6,106 nucleotides of DNA from JACQSU01 sp964359785 (GCA_964359785.1 CAYHWL010000092.1:1-6106); one strand, 5' to 3'; shown: positions 1 to 6,106, counted from the stretch's first letter. Numbers and translations: made by a program. Notes: a model not told the origin generated them from the sequence alone.

Positions 1-3000
1 GGCGAAATTTAATTTACTGCAGGTGCTATCCGGGTTTGGGACATTGCAGGTCAAATTATTGTAGAACATCTCGACTTTCACATTGCTATTGAGCAGGTTC
101 GACCCGTTGAAATTTTTCCTGTCGAAGTTAGAGAGCTGCACGTTGAATTGGTTGGTGGAGGCGATCTTGCTCGCTGTCGCAGTGATTTTCTTGGGAGCTT
201 GGCCCATTGCAAAAGTGTTGATTGTCATTGTGGTGCCATTGGGTATCGCAAGTTTGAGCAAAGCGCTGCTAGAGCCACTTGAGGGCGCCGCGGTCCACTT
301 TATTGATCGTCCATTTGGATACGTGAGATTGATCTCTGTGAACAGCCCTCGTGTATTGCCGCTGGCTTGAGTGATGTTGATGGTGGTCACATTCGTGCTG
401 ATATTCAGGTTGTTTCCAGTTCCTATATTGGTGTTCTCCTCATACATCCCGGATGATCCAAGAGCCCCGTGTAATGGGATATATCCCATGTCAGTGTTAT
501 TGCTTGTGAGCCCAAGTGTGACATTGAACACGGAGAGGTAATTCACGCTGTTGTTCGATGCGAAGAAAGACACTAGGATTTCGATGGGGATATCTCCTCC
601 AGGAAGTGTCAAGTTGAAAAATCCGTTCGTGCGATTATAGGTATCGACATAGGAAGGCAGTCCTGTCAAGCCTGATATCGTCCCAAGATTGCGGAAAGCG
701 GCTCCATCCTTGTATATCCTGCTTCCAGGCATGATGATATAGTTTATCCCTGTAAAATTGGAGAATGTCTGCAAAGCGCTCGTGTTTATCTGCCCAGTCA
801 CATAGATGATCTTTGTCGTCCCGTTTATTCTACAGCTGGCTATCTCGCCTCTTTGGTATTTAGAATAGTTCAGATCGCAGTTCGCATTGTATCTCCTGTC
901 TACGCCAAATCCTACAGACATGGGCGCGAACGTCTGTCCATACATGAAGAATGAATATGAGTTATTCAAGGGCAGATAGGTTATCCCATCAGTCCTGTTG
1001 TTGATATTATCAATACTTACAGCCAAGTGGTTTCCGAAGGTCCCGTCAGTCACCTCGAATCCTCGGCCCAGGTCATCTCCAGTGGAATTGTAGACTGTGA
1101 TATTGATGCCTATCGCGTCTTCTACAAACACATCAGAACCGCTTATGCCCTGTTGGAATGTGCTTGCCTCAAAATAAGGGAATAACGGGCCGACATAACT
1201 GATGTTGTTAGATACGTTGACTATGACATCAAGCTTATAGAATGTCTGTGACACATTACTGACGTTGGGTATCAGGACAAGCCCGCTCGCGCTGCTGATG
1301 TTGCCAAAACTGCGCACTGGTGCCATCTCCGAAGAGCCAAAACTGGTCATATTGTACATATACAGCACTACAGTGGCATTTACCACTGGTGCTCCATTAG
1401 GATACCGGATGGTGAGGTTCAATACGAATTGGTTTGGATTTGGGTTCGAAGGGACTGTGCTGTTGAAATTGATCTGCCACATCCCTTCAGATGAATTAAC
1501 GCAATTAGATGAATTATCGCAGCCGCTGCATGTCCAATTATATCGGGTCTCTGTCGTCAGTGTCACCGCGAATGAAGTGGCGTTGAAGGTGTTTCCGAGA
1601 TTGGTTGTGTTGGTGAAGAATAATCCTGTGGTGTTATAGACCCAGATAGTTAGGTTTTTCACCTGCACGTTATCGCTGATGTTGCATTGGAATGCCACTA
1701 TCCCGTCAGTGTCATTTGAGCTGTTGGCAGGCAAGATTAAGTGCACGGCTGGCAAGGTGGTATCCGCGGCCAATACTCCGACGCTAAGAAGTATCGTTGT
1801 ATTGACAGTCACATTCTCAACGGTAGCATTGACTCGGACAGCATAACTTCCATTCACTGTGGGCGAGGTCAGATTGAACACGAATCTCCCAGTGGTCCCG
1901 GCAGTCCCATTATATATACTGCCATTGAGTTCTAGTGTTACATTCACTCCGGGTATTGGACTTGCGTTTGAATTGAAGATATGTCCTGAAGCATTGAAGT
2001 ACGTGCCATTGAGTGGAGTTGAATTGCCAAACGTGGCCGATAAATTGATCTCATCGACCGCATATCCCGAAAAGGAGTTGACAGTGAAGGACACGATATT
2101 CCCTCCGCAGGTGATATTTGCGCATCGTGGGGTGGTTGTCTCATTGCAGATAGATCCAGCCATCACGGAGTTCAAACTGGTCGCGTACCCTGCGCTCCGC
2201 AGTATATTTCGGAAATTGGTACATCTGATCCCTTCGACTTGAACAATAGCCGACGAATTGAAAGTTGATGAAAGCAGTGAATCATTCACAGACACGAACC
2301 GGTTTCCCACGACTACGCTAGTATCAAAATTGACGCCTTGCGCGTTCACCCTGCCTACCCACTGCACTCGGCCTTTGCCTGGTGTCTGTAATGTGAGATT
2401 CACCATATTGGATATGTCATTTGTATTGTTGAAGTTGGTGGTGTTGCCGGAATATAAGGAGAATGTCAAGGATCGGATAAAGAATATGCGTAGGGGGACT
2501 GCCGCGAATGTTATGTTGCGTTGCTGTACCAAGAGATGGTATTCTTTCATGAATCCTGCTGATGCGAGGCTCCCATTGAAAGTCAACAGGACATCCCTCG
2601 ACGCGCCCGCTCCAAGACTAGCGGCAAATGAATCGTTCACTGTTGCCTCCGGGGCCGGCCACCAGTTGCTGCATGTGACGTTCACAGTCACTGATACGTT
2701 ACTGTTGTTTAGCCCTTTCACATACCAGCCAAAGGTGGAATAATTGGAAGCGAGATACGATACGTCGACATTGAATATCTCTGCGTGGCTTGCGTTGAGT
2801 TCATATGCTGATTGGTTTATTATCTGCCTTTGCAGGAAGTCTGTGTTGCTTGTCCTGCCAAAGAGGCCAAGGGTGATATATTTGGTTTTGTCGCTCCAGT
2901 TGGCGATCAAATCACATTTCTGTATTCCTGTGACGTTTATCCCGACGCTCTCAAAGGTTGTCCTATTATATGAGCTGTCGCTTGGGGCGGTAGAAGTGAA

Positions 3001-5289
3001 AATAGTGCTATTCTGCCTGATCATACCATAGACTGCGATTGTGACATTGTCTTTTGCCACGCCATCGTTTGCTATTGTGAAGGGGAAGTTTTGCGGGGTG
3101 TCATTCATTACAGATGCCTGCAAAGAAGCAGGCGTGACAGACAGATTCCCTCCGTAGGTGACCTTCAAAGTATAGTTGGTCTGTGCGCTAAGCGCGTAAC
3201 CTATCACCATCAACCAATAAGCTTTCTCGTTCACTGGTGTGATATTTGTGGTCTCGTTGAGTCCAGCGGCAGCTCCGCTCAAGGCTACGCGTACACCGCC
3301 CTCGGTGAAGACATAAAGATCCAGATCATTTGACGAACCCATGAATGTGAGGTTCACGGTCATGGTGGTCCCATTGACAGGGATGATTTTATACAGGATA
3401 GTGTCGCCTGCGGTGGTGGCGGTCTGTTGGTTGTTCACTGTCCCAATCACAGCTCCCAAACCAAATATAGGAACGGTCAATGCCACAGGCAGCCTGTAGT
3501 TCTCGCCAAGATCGCTACGTATCATTATCGTAGTGCCGTAGATAGAAGGAGATTGTCCAATTGGCACATAAAATCTGACGATGTAACTTCGGTTGGATCC
3601 GGCGGTCAGCGTCACGACCGTTGGCATCTCGACATTGCTAGTGGCTATCGCGTGGTCACCTTCTAGGTCTGTGATGCTTTCGACGCCAAAGGAGTACGTT
3701 CGAGCTGAATTATTCAGGTTATATATCGTGACATTCGCTTCAACGTATCCGCCTGGATAGGCGTCAATCCCTGTGTTTTCAGCGCCATTGATTGACACGC
3801 GGCTGGTGAAAGAGAGCGCAGCGGTGATATTGATTAGTCCAGCCCCTTTCTCGAATGGATGGCCGCTCATGTTCTGTGCAGAACCGCTAAGTATCATGCG
3901 GTAATCATTGATGCTCAGATTAGGGCGTGATTCCATCAAGAGTGCGAATAATCCAGTCACGATTGGTGATGAGAAACTAGTTCCGCTTGCGGCATTGAAA
4001 CTATTATCAGTGCACAATGCGCTTGGATTTCCTGGGCATTTAGCAAGAACAGGCGCGCTGGAATTGATGGTTGTCCCAGGAGCTGTAAGTGTAGGCCCAA
4101 ATCTGCCGAATGCGAATGGCCCGCGTGAGCTAAATGATGCGATGGTGTCATCAGAGACGTCTAGTGTGCCTGCGTCATTTGTCGCGCCCACAGATATTAT
4201 CCCTTTGGCGACAGCGGGTGAAGCTGACCCTTCCGTATCAGGCCCGGAATTACCTGCGCTTGCGACAAATGGTATTCCAAATACTTGCGGAGCGCTGCTT
4301 GCGACAAGGCTGATAGCGTCAAATCCATCATCTGGAAATGGCAGTGAACCAAATGAACCATGGATTATGTTCACGTGTTGTGCGATAGCAAAATCTATGC
4401 CTTGTATGATGGCAGTTGTGGTCCCGCTACCACCATTATCAAAACTTTTCACAGCCAAAAATGAGACATTGGGCGCGATGCCTATGAATCCGCTTGTGTT
4501 CACTCCACCAATGATGCCTGCGACATGCGTTCCGTGTCCGTTGTCATCCATGGGGTTATTGTCGCCGCCTCCTCCGCATGAGTTGCTGACATTTCCGCAG
4601 AAATCATACCCGCCGATCACTTTCGCGCATGTCCCTGCCAAGAATGAGTCATTGGTGCAGCCTCCAAAGACAGTATGAGTATAGTCTATCCCAGAATCGA
4701 TGACCGCCACTTTTATATTCCGGCCAGCCAAGCCTAGAGTGTCTCGTGCAAATGGCGCCCCTACAGTGGGTTCTGCGACGTTGAAATCAAGACGTGGGAT
4801 ATCATCACGCAAAGGGTCAAGCGTCACTATATAATCAGGGAAAATACCAAGCACTTCAGGACTTGTTTTCAGCCTAGAATATGCTTTATCAGATAGGTCT
4901 GCAGTAAATCCATCTAATGTCTCGAATGCTCTTAATTCCGTGACATCACTTGACATGATAGAATTTGGATCCTTGATTGAAGAAAGCACTCCCTCGACAT
5001 GCGTTTGGATATATCTCTTGCGTCCTTCCAATGAGCTTATTGATGACCCACTTATGAATTTCTTGACTTTGTCCTCTTTGAGCAGGACAACGACCTTTGC
5101 TCGACCGGTCTGTTCCAAATCACGCGCTACCCGCAAAGATTCTTTTCCGACAAGATTCTTAGTTTTCTGTGCTATCACACTATCTAACCTGTCGAACTTG
5201 TCAATATTGTCTGGAATTCTTGCTCCCCCTATGACCGCAAAGAGAAAGAACAAAATTGCGGCTATGCCGAAAAACTGTCTGGTTTTCAT
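1..5289 (-). CDS. Giant secreted subtilisin-like serine protease (S8 family) with multi-domain surface region; C-terminus beyond window
   Basis: The frame is open for 1763 codons and leaves the window at base 1. The ATG at 5289 is the only possible start: the in-frame stop TAA lies 12 codons upstream (5326-5328) with no ATG, GTG or TTG between. A weak AAGGT (5300-5304) precedes it. Residues 1-23 form a signal peptide (basic start, hydrophobic 6-20, small residues before Arg24). Residues 64-158 resemble an inhibitor-I9 prodomain. Residues 190-495 are the S8 catalytic domain with Asp198 (VAVIDSGID), His252 (NGHGTHVAG), oxyanion Asn347 (ASAGNSGPD) and Ser438 (SGTSFSSP), so the enzyme should be active. 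Then follow an Fn3-like segment (496-609), a PPC-like domain (619-713), beta modules (714-1170), an Ig-like domain (1172-1279) and carboxypeptidase-regulatory-like segments (from 1286). The expected role is an exported, self-activating endopeptidase working at or outside the cell surface. Its substrate is unknown, and any membrane or wall anchor lies beyond the left edge. Confidence 0.97.
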   Translation of the reverse strand, partial: MKTRQFFGIAAILFFLFAVIGGARIPDNIDKFDRLDSVIAQKTKNLVGKESLRVARDLEQTGRAKVVVLLKEDKVKKFISGSSISSLEGRKRYIQTHVEGVLSSIKDPNSIMSSDVTELRAFETLDGFTADLSDKAYSRLKTSPEVLGIFPDYIVTLDPLRDDIPRLDFNVAEPTVGAPFARDTLGLAGRNIKVAVIDSGIDYTHTVFGGCTNDSFLAGTCAKVIGGYDFCGNVSNSCGGGGDNNPMDDNGHGTHVAGIIGGVNTSGFIGIAPNVSFLAVKSFDNGGSGTTTAIIQGIDFAIAQHVNIIHGSFGSLPFPDDGFDAISLVASSAPQVFGIPFVASAGNSGPDTEGSASPAVAKGIISVGATNDAGTLDVSDDTIASFSSRGPFAFGRFGPTLTAPGTTINSSAPVLAKCPGNPSALCTDNSFNAASGTSFSSPIVTGLFALLMESRPNLSINDYRMILSGSAQNMSGHPFEKGAGLINITAALSFTSRVSINGAENTGIDAYPGGYVEANVTIYNLNNSARTYSFGVESITDLEGDHAIATSNVEMPTVVTLTAGSNRSYIVRFYVPIGQSPSIYGTTIMIRSDLGENYRLPVALTVPIFGLGAVIGTVNNQQTATTAGDTILYKIIPVNGTTMTVNLTFMGSSNDLDLYVFTEGGVRVALSGAAAGLNETTNITPVNEKAYWLMVIGYALSAQTNYTLKVTYGGNLSVTPASLQASVMNDTPQNFPFTIANDGVAKDNVTIAVYGMIRQNSTIFTSTAPSDSSYNRTTFESVGINVTGIQKCDLIANWSDKTKYITLGLFGRTSNTDFLQRQIINQSAYELNASHAEIFNVDVSYLASNYSTFGWYVKGLNNSNVSVTVNVTCSNWWPAPEATVNDSFAASLGAGASRDVLLTFNGSLASAGFMKEYHLLVQQRNITFAAVPLRIFFIRSLTFSLYSGNTTNFNNTNDISNMVNLTLQTPGKGRVQWVGRVNAQGVNFDTSVVVGNRFVSVNDSLLSSTFNSSAIVQVEGIRCTNFRNILRSAGYATSLNSVMAGSICNETTTPRCANITCGGNIVSFTVNSFSGYAVDEINLSATFGNSTPLNGTYFNASGHIFNSNASPIPGVNVTLELNGSIYNGTAGTTGRFVFNLTSPTVNGSYAVRVNATVENVTVNTTILLSVGVLAADTTLPAVHLILPANSSNDTDGIVAFQCNISDNVQVKNLTIWVYNTTGLFFTNTTNLGNTFNATSFAVTLTTETRYNWTCSGCDNSSNCVNSSEGMWQINFNSTVPSNPNPNQFVLNLTIRYPNGAPVVNATVVLYMYNMTSFGSSEMAPVRSFGNISSASGLVLIPNVSNVSQTFYKLDVIVNVSNNISYVGPLFPYFEASTFQQGISGSDVFVEDAIGINITVYNSTGDDLGRGFEVTDGTFGNHLAVSIDNINNRTDGITYLPLNNSYSFFMYGQTFAPMSVGFGVDRRYNANCDLNYSKYQRGEIASCRINGTTKIIYVTGQINTSALQTFSNFTGINYIIMPGSRIYKDGAAFRNLGTISGLTGLPSYVDTYNRTNGFFNLTLPGGDIPIEILVSFFASNNSVNYLSVFNVTLGLTSNNTDMGYIPLHGALGSSGMYEENTNIGTGNNLNISTNVTTINITQASGNTRGLFTEINLTYPNGRSIKWTAAPSSGSSSALLKLAIPNGTTMTINTFAMGQAPKKITATASKIASTNQFNVQLSNFDRKNFNGSNLLNSNVKVEMFYNNLTCNVPNPDSTCSKLNFA
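1453..1776 (-). other. Ig-like domain with conserved cysteine cluster
   Basis: Residues 1172-1279 begin with 'VLAADTTLPAVHLILPANSS', the typical opening 'D-T-x-x-P-x-V-x-L-x-x-P-x-N-x-S' of bacterial and archaeal Ig-like surface repeats. They continue through FQCNISDNVQVKNLTIWVYN to the strand YNWTCSGCDNSSNC. Cys1202 and Cys1254 occupy the positions of the usual Ig disulfide pair, while Cys1257 and Cys1263 form the extra 'C-x-x-C-D-N-x-x-N-C' loop common in archaeal versions. It is one of several beta sandwiches spacing the catalytic domain from whatever anchor lies beyond the window. Confidence 0.7.
2050..2478 (-). other. Extracellular beta module of a type seen in archaeal surface proteins
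   Basis: Residues 938-1080 contain, in order, a run of Asn/Thr with 'SNMVNLTLQTPGKGRVQW', then VNAQGVNFDTSVVVGNRFVS, then LLSSTFNSSAIVQVEGIRC, a cysteine-containing stretch (1048, 1056, 1061), and the closing strand IVSFTVNSFSGYAVDE. I recall the same order (N-L-T-x-E, G-x-I-x-W, 'SSFNSSA', C-x-x-x-C, then 'F-x-V-x-x-F-S-x-Y') from large uncharacterised secreted proteins of small-genome archaea. I cannot name a Pfam family for it. Its role is probably structural or adhesive. Confidence 0.5.
3151..3435 (-). other. PPC-like (pre-peptidase C-terminal) beta domain
   Basis: Residues 619-713 follow the pre-peptidase C-terminal pattern. 'AGDTILYKIIPVNGTTMTV' matches the opening strands, SSNDLDLYVF is the hallmark N-D-x-D-L-Y/F core, and AYWLMVIGYALSAQTNYTLKV matches the closing strands with the aromatic-rich pair and final Y-T-L. 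In known secreted proteases this domain lies beside the catalytic domain and can be trimmed off or aid folding and substrate binding. Here it lies inside the chain and is followed by about 1050 more residues, so its usual C-terminal position is not kept. Confidence 0.75.
3805..4722 (-). other. Subtilase (peptidase S8) catalytic domain with cysteine-rich insert
   Basis: Residues 190-495 hold all four catalytic elements in the canonical S8 order: Asp198, His252, oxyanion-hole Asn347 and nucleophile Ser438. The domain also has the usual glycine-rich strands, such as GIAPNVSFLAVKSF after the His and ISVGATND after the Asn. Between Asp and His there is an insert with four cysteines (211, 221, 231, 238). 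Another pair (418, 426) sits shortly before the Ser motif. These positions suggest disulfides, which fits an enzyme folded outside the cell. The substrate-cleft strand reads NIIHGSFG where subtilisins commonly have VINMSLG, so His310 and Gly311 replace Asn and Met while the Ser and final Gly are kept. Confidence 0.95.
4816..5100 (-). other. Inhibitor-I9-like prodomain of the protease
   Basis: Residues 64-158 begin with the strand AKVVVLLKED and end with LGIFPDYIVTLD just before the catalytic domain. The core FETLDGFTADLSDKAYSRL matches the I9 pattern in which a short strand is followed by 'G-F-[ST]-A-x-L' and a helix. In the family, this domain acts as an intramolecular chaperone and inhibitor and is cut off after folding. 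The junction with the mature enzyme probably lies in residues 158-190. The domain has no cysteine and no N-X-S/T sequon, unlike the rest of the protein. The assignment is by eye from pattern and position. Confidence 0.8.
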
Positions 5290-5307
5290 GGGAGGGTGGA
5301 CCTTATT

Positions 5308-5330
5308 GATAAGACTTTGGGGTCTTTATC
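5308..5330 (-). repeat. Imperfect inverted repeat between the membrane protein and the protease gene
   Basis: On the minus strand GATAAAGAC is followed by a 6-base spacer CCCAAA and then GTCTTATC. The arms pair over 8 base pairs with one bulged A. The repeat begins just past the stop codon of the upstream gene and ends 18 bases before the protease ATG. No T-run follows on the minus strand, so it does not look like an archaeal terminator. It could be an RNA hairpin that tunes protease translation, marks a processing site, or is chance. No promoter elements were recognised in the 44-base gap. Confidence 0.35.
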
Positions 5331-5333
5331 GTT

Positions 5334-5963
5334 TTATCTTCGTTTGTACTCTGTGGTTGGTTTTTTTCCCATCCAAAAGTATGCTACTAGGCCGACTATC
5401 ACCAATACCAATACTGCTATCCACCAACTGCTTGAGCTCTTGGCAGGTGTTGGCGTCTTTATCTGTTCTGCAGGTGTCGACGCTGGTTCTGGTTGTGCGG
5501 CGGGTGTAGTCGGTGGCTGCGCTGCTGGTTTTGGTGTCTCTGTTGACGCGGCTGTGAATGTCACGCTTTTTCCGCCCTTATTAAAGCCGCTCTTGTCGAA
5601 ATAAACTGCGGTGAATTCTCCAATCCCCTTTGTCGATGATAGGACTTGGACTTTATATGTGATTGTTGCGCTGTCTCCAGTTGTGGTGAATGACCATGCG
5701 TTCGATTGATCTTTCACGCGTGTCTGGATGCTGGATTTATCTTCTTTGCTTCCAACCACATTCCATTCGAGCAGCTTTGTTCCTGGAGGCAATGTTTCTT
5801 CCAGGGTGAATTGATCGTTTGCGGTTAGTCCGCTTGCGGTCAATGTTACCGTTGCGGTCGTACCAGGGGCGATGCGGTCAGGCATCCCACGTGATACGGT
5901 GGCGGCTGTTGCGCTGCCCACGGCGATAAGTAATACGATCAATAGTGTGTACGTGTTTTTCAT
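5334..5963 (-). CDS. Small type I membrane-anchored surface protein
   Basis: This 209-residue protein has the complete layout of an exported, membrane-anchored protein. Residues 1-20 are a signal peptide (Lys2, hydrophobic 7-15, likely cut after Ala20). Residues 21-138 form one beta-rich domain opening with VSRGMPDRIAPGTTATVTL and containing FTLEETLPPGTKLLEW. This strand pattern, 'x-R-x-x-P-x-x-x-x-P-G' then 'x-x-E-x-x-P-x-G', is one I associate with archaeal and bacterial surface proteins next to dockerin-like or PKD-type modules. Residues 139-179 are a Pro/Thr/Ala/Ser linker, 180-199 a transmembrane helix starting with two Trp, and 200-209 a basic tail ending KRR. The domain therefore sits outside with the tail inside. 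It has no cysteine and no N-X-S/T sequon, in contrast to the protease. The ATG follows a strong ribosome binding site and lies 1 base after the preceding stop. It may be an accessory or anchor for its neighbours, but no enzyme motif is visible and its function is unknown. Confidence 0.92.
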   Translation of the reverse strand: MKNTYTLLIVLLIAVGSATAATVSRGMPDRIAPGTTATVTLTASGLTANDQFTLEETLPPGTKLLEWNVVGSKEDKSSIQTRVKDQSNAWSFTTTGDSATITYKVQVLSSTKGIGEFTAVYFDKSGFNKGGKSVTFTAASTETPKPAAQPPTTPAAQPEPASTPAEQIKTPTPAKSSSSWWIAVLVLVIVGLVAYFWMGKKPTTEYKRR

Positions 5964-5964
5964 C

Positions 5965-6106
5965 TTAATTCACCCCGTAGAAGGATTTCACGAGGTCTAG
6001 TATTTCGAAGGCCGTGTAGGTCTTGATGCCTCTGTAATAATCCTTGATTACGTCTATGAGTTCGAATGCGCTCATTGTCTTTTTAGTGTTCACTACACTG
6101 CTGCCT
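5965..6106 (-). CDS. C-terminal end of an unidentified protein with duplicated helical motif (5' end outside window)
   Basis: The frame is open from the right edge and ends with TAA at 5965-5967, giving 46 visible codons. After a short linker (GSSVVNTKKTM) come two copies of a helical motif: AFELIDVIKDYY and AFEILDLVKSFY, 19 residues apart, each with A-F-E, an Asp and a Lys at matching places. An internal ATG (6073-6075) could start a 34-codon gene, but it has no ribosome binding site. I therefore read this as the tail of a longer protein. The paired short helices recall dockerin-type end modules but lack the Asp/Asn calcium loop. Given the neighbours, a secreted protein with a C-terminal docking or association tag is a reasonable guess. 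The rest of the protein cannot be seen. Confidence 0.75.
   Translation of the reverse strand, partial: GSSVVNTKKTMSAFELIDVIKDYYRGIKTYTAFEILDLVKSFYGVN
5970..5976 (-). promoter_or_regulatory. Ribosome binding site of the membrane protein gene
   Basis: GGGGTGA on the minus strand lies 6 bases before the ATG at 5963. It differs by one base from the GGAGGTGA core complementary to the 16S 3' end and fits the archaeal form. It sits inside the last codons (Gly-Val-Asn) of the preceding gene, so ribosomes finishing that gene stop on top of it and translational coupling is likely. Confidence 0.75.

Noticed and set aside
1944..2144. A 66-codon minus-strand frame
   Set aside because: It lies in another frame inside the protease gene and has no ribosome binding site or domain.
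83..3666. Numerous plus-strand frames of 64-161 codons
   Set aside because: All lie opposite the continuous protease frame. Their products lack coherent domains, so they are treated as shadows.
3908..4678. A 256-codon plus-strand frame opposite the catalytic domain
   Set aside because: It is exactly antisense to the S8 domain with its complete triad. Its product is a Pro/Leu/Ala-rich mirror with no recognisable domain, so it is a shadow of minus-strand codon bias.
5308..5330. The inverted repeat as a transcription terminator
   Set aside because: No T-run follows it on the minus strand. The plus strand is T-rich after it, but no plus-strand gene ends there.
5334..5393. Archaeosortase-type sorting signal at the end of the membrane protein
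   Set aside because: A transmembrane helix and basic tail are present, but no PGF, PEF or other known sorting motif precedes the helix. The segment starts SSSSWW after a Pro/Thr linker.
4940..5604. Two overlapping plus-strand frames (4940-5509 and 5296-5604)
   Set aside because: They run antisense across the protease prodomain, the gene gap and the linker of the membrane protein. The apparent hydrophobic segments come from reading the opposite strand of signal-peptide, transmembrane and Pro/Ala-rich codons.
5974..6075. A stand-alone 34-codon gene starting at the ATG at 6073-6075
   Set aside because: The frame is open upstream to the window edge and no ribosome binding site precedes this ATG, so the C-terminus of a longer protein is more likely.

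Overview
The window holds one gene cluster, entirely on the minus strand, so it reads from right to left. All three genes appear to encode secreted or membrane-bound proteins. The order of transcription is: the 3' end of an unidentified gene (5965-6106, 5' end outside the window), a 209-residue membrane-anchored surface protein (5334-5963), and a giant secreted subtilisin-like serine protease (5289 down to 1, C-terminus outside the window). The gaps are 1 base and 44 bases, so a single transcript is likely. No RNA gene, CRISPR array, mobile element or gene-free stretch above 44 bases was found.

The main feature is a reading frame of 1763 codons with no stop codon. It runs from the ATG at 5289 to the left edge, so most of the window is one protein. 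Reading in order, it has a signal peptide, an inhibitor-I9-type prodomain, a complete S8 catalytic domain (Asp198, His252, Asn347, Ser438) and about 1270 residues of beta-rich extracellular modules. These modules include an Fn3-like segment, a PPC-like domain, a module of a type I associate with small-genome archaea, and Ig-like and carboxypeptidase-regulatory-like segments. The modular part is rich in Asn, Thr, Ser and Val. It carries about 84 N-X-S/T sequons in about 1280 residues, whereas the first 212 residues carry none.

The organism is most likely an archaeon, and the surface modules suggest a DPANN-type (Woesearchaeota-like) lineage. The evidence is the dense N-glycosylation sequons, the archaeal-style Ig-like and orphan beta modules, and a GGGGTGA ribosome binding site. 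This is inference from style, because no marker gene is present.

Taken together, the genes look like a cell-surface operon: a large glycosylated exoprotease, a small type I membrane protein made just before it, and an upstream protein ending in a duplicated helical motif. The substrate and any physical partnership cannot be read from the sequence.
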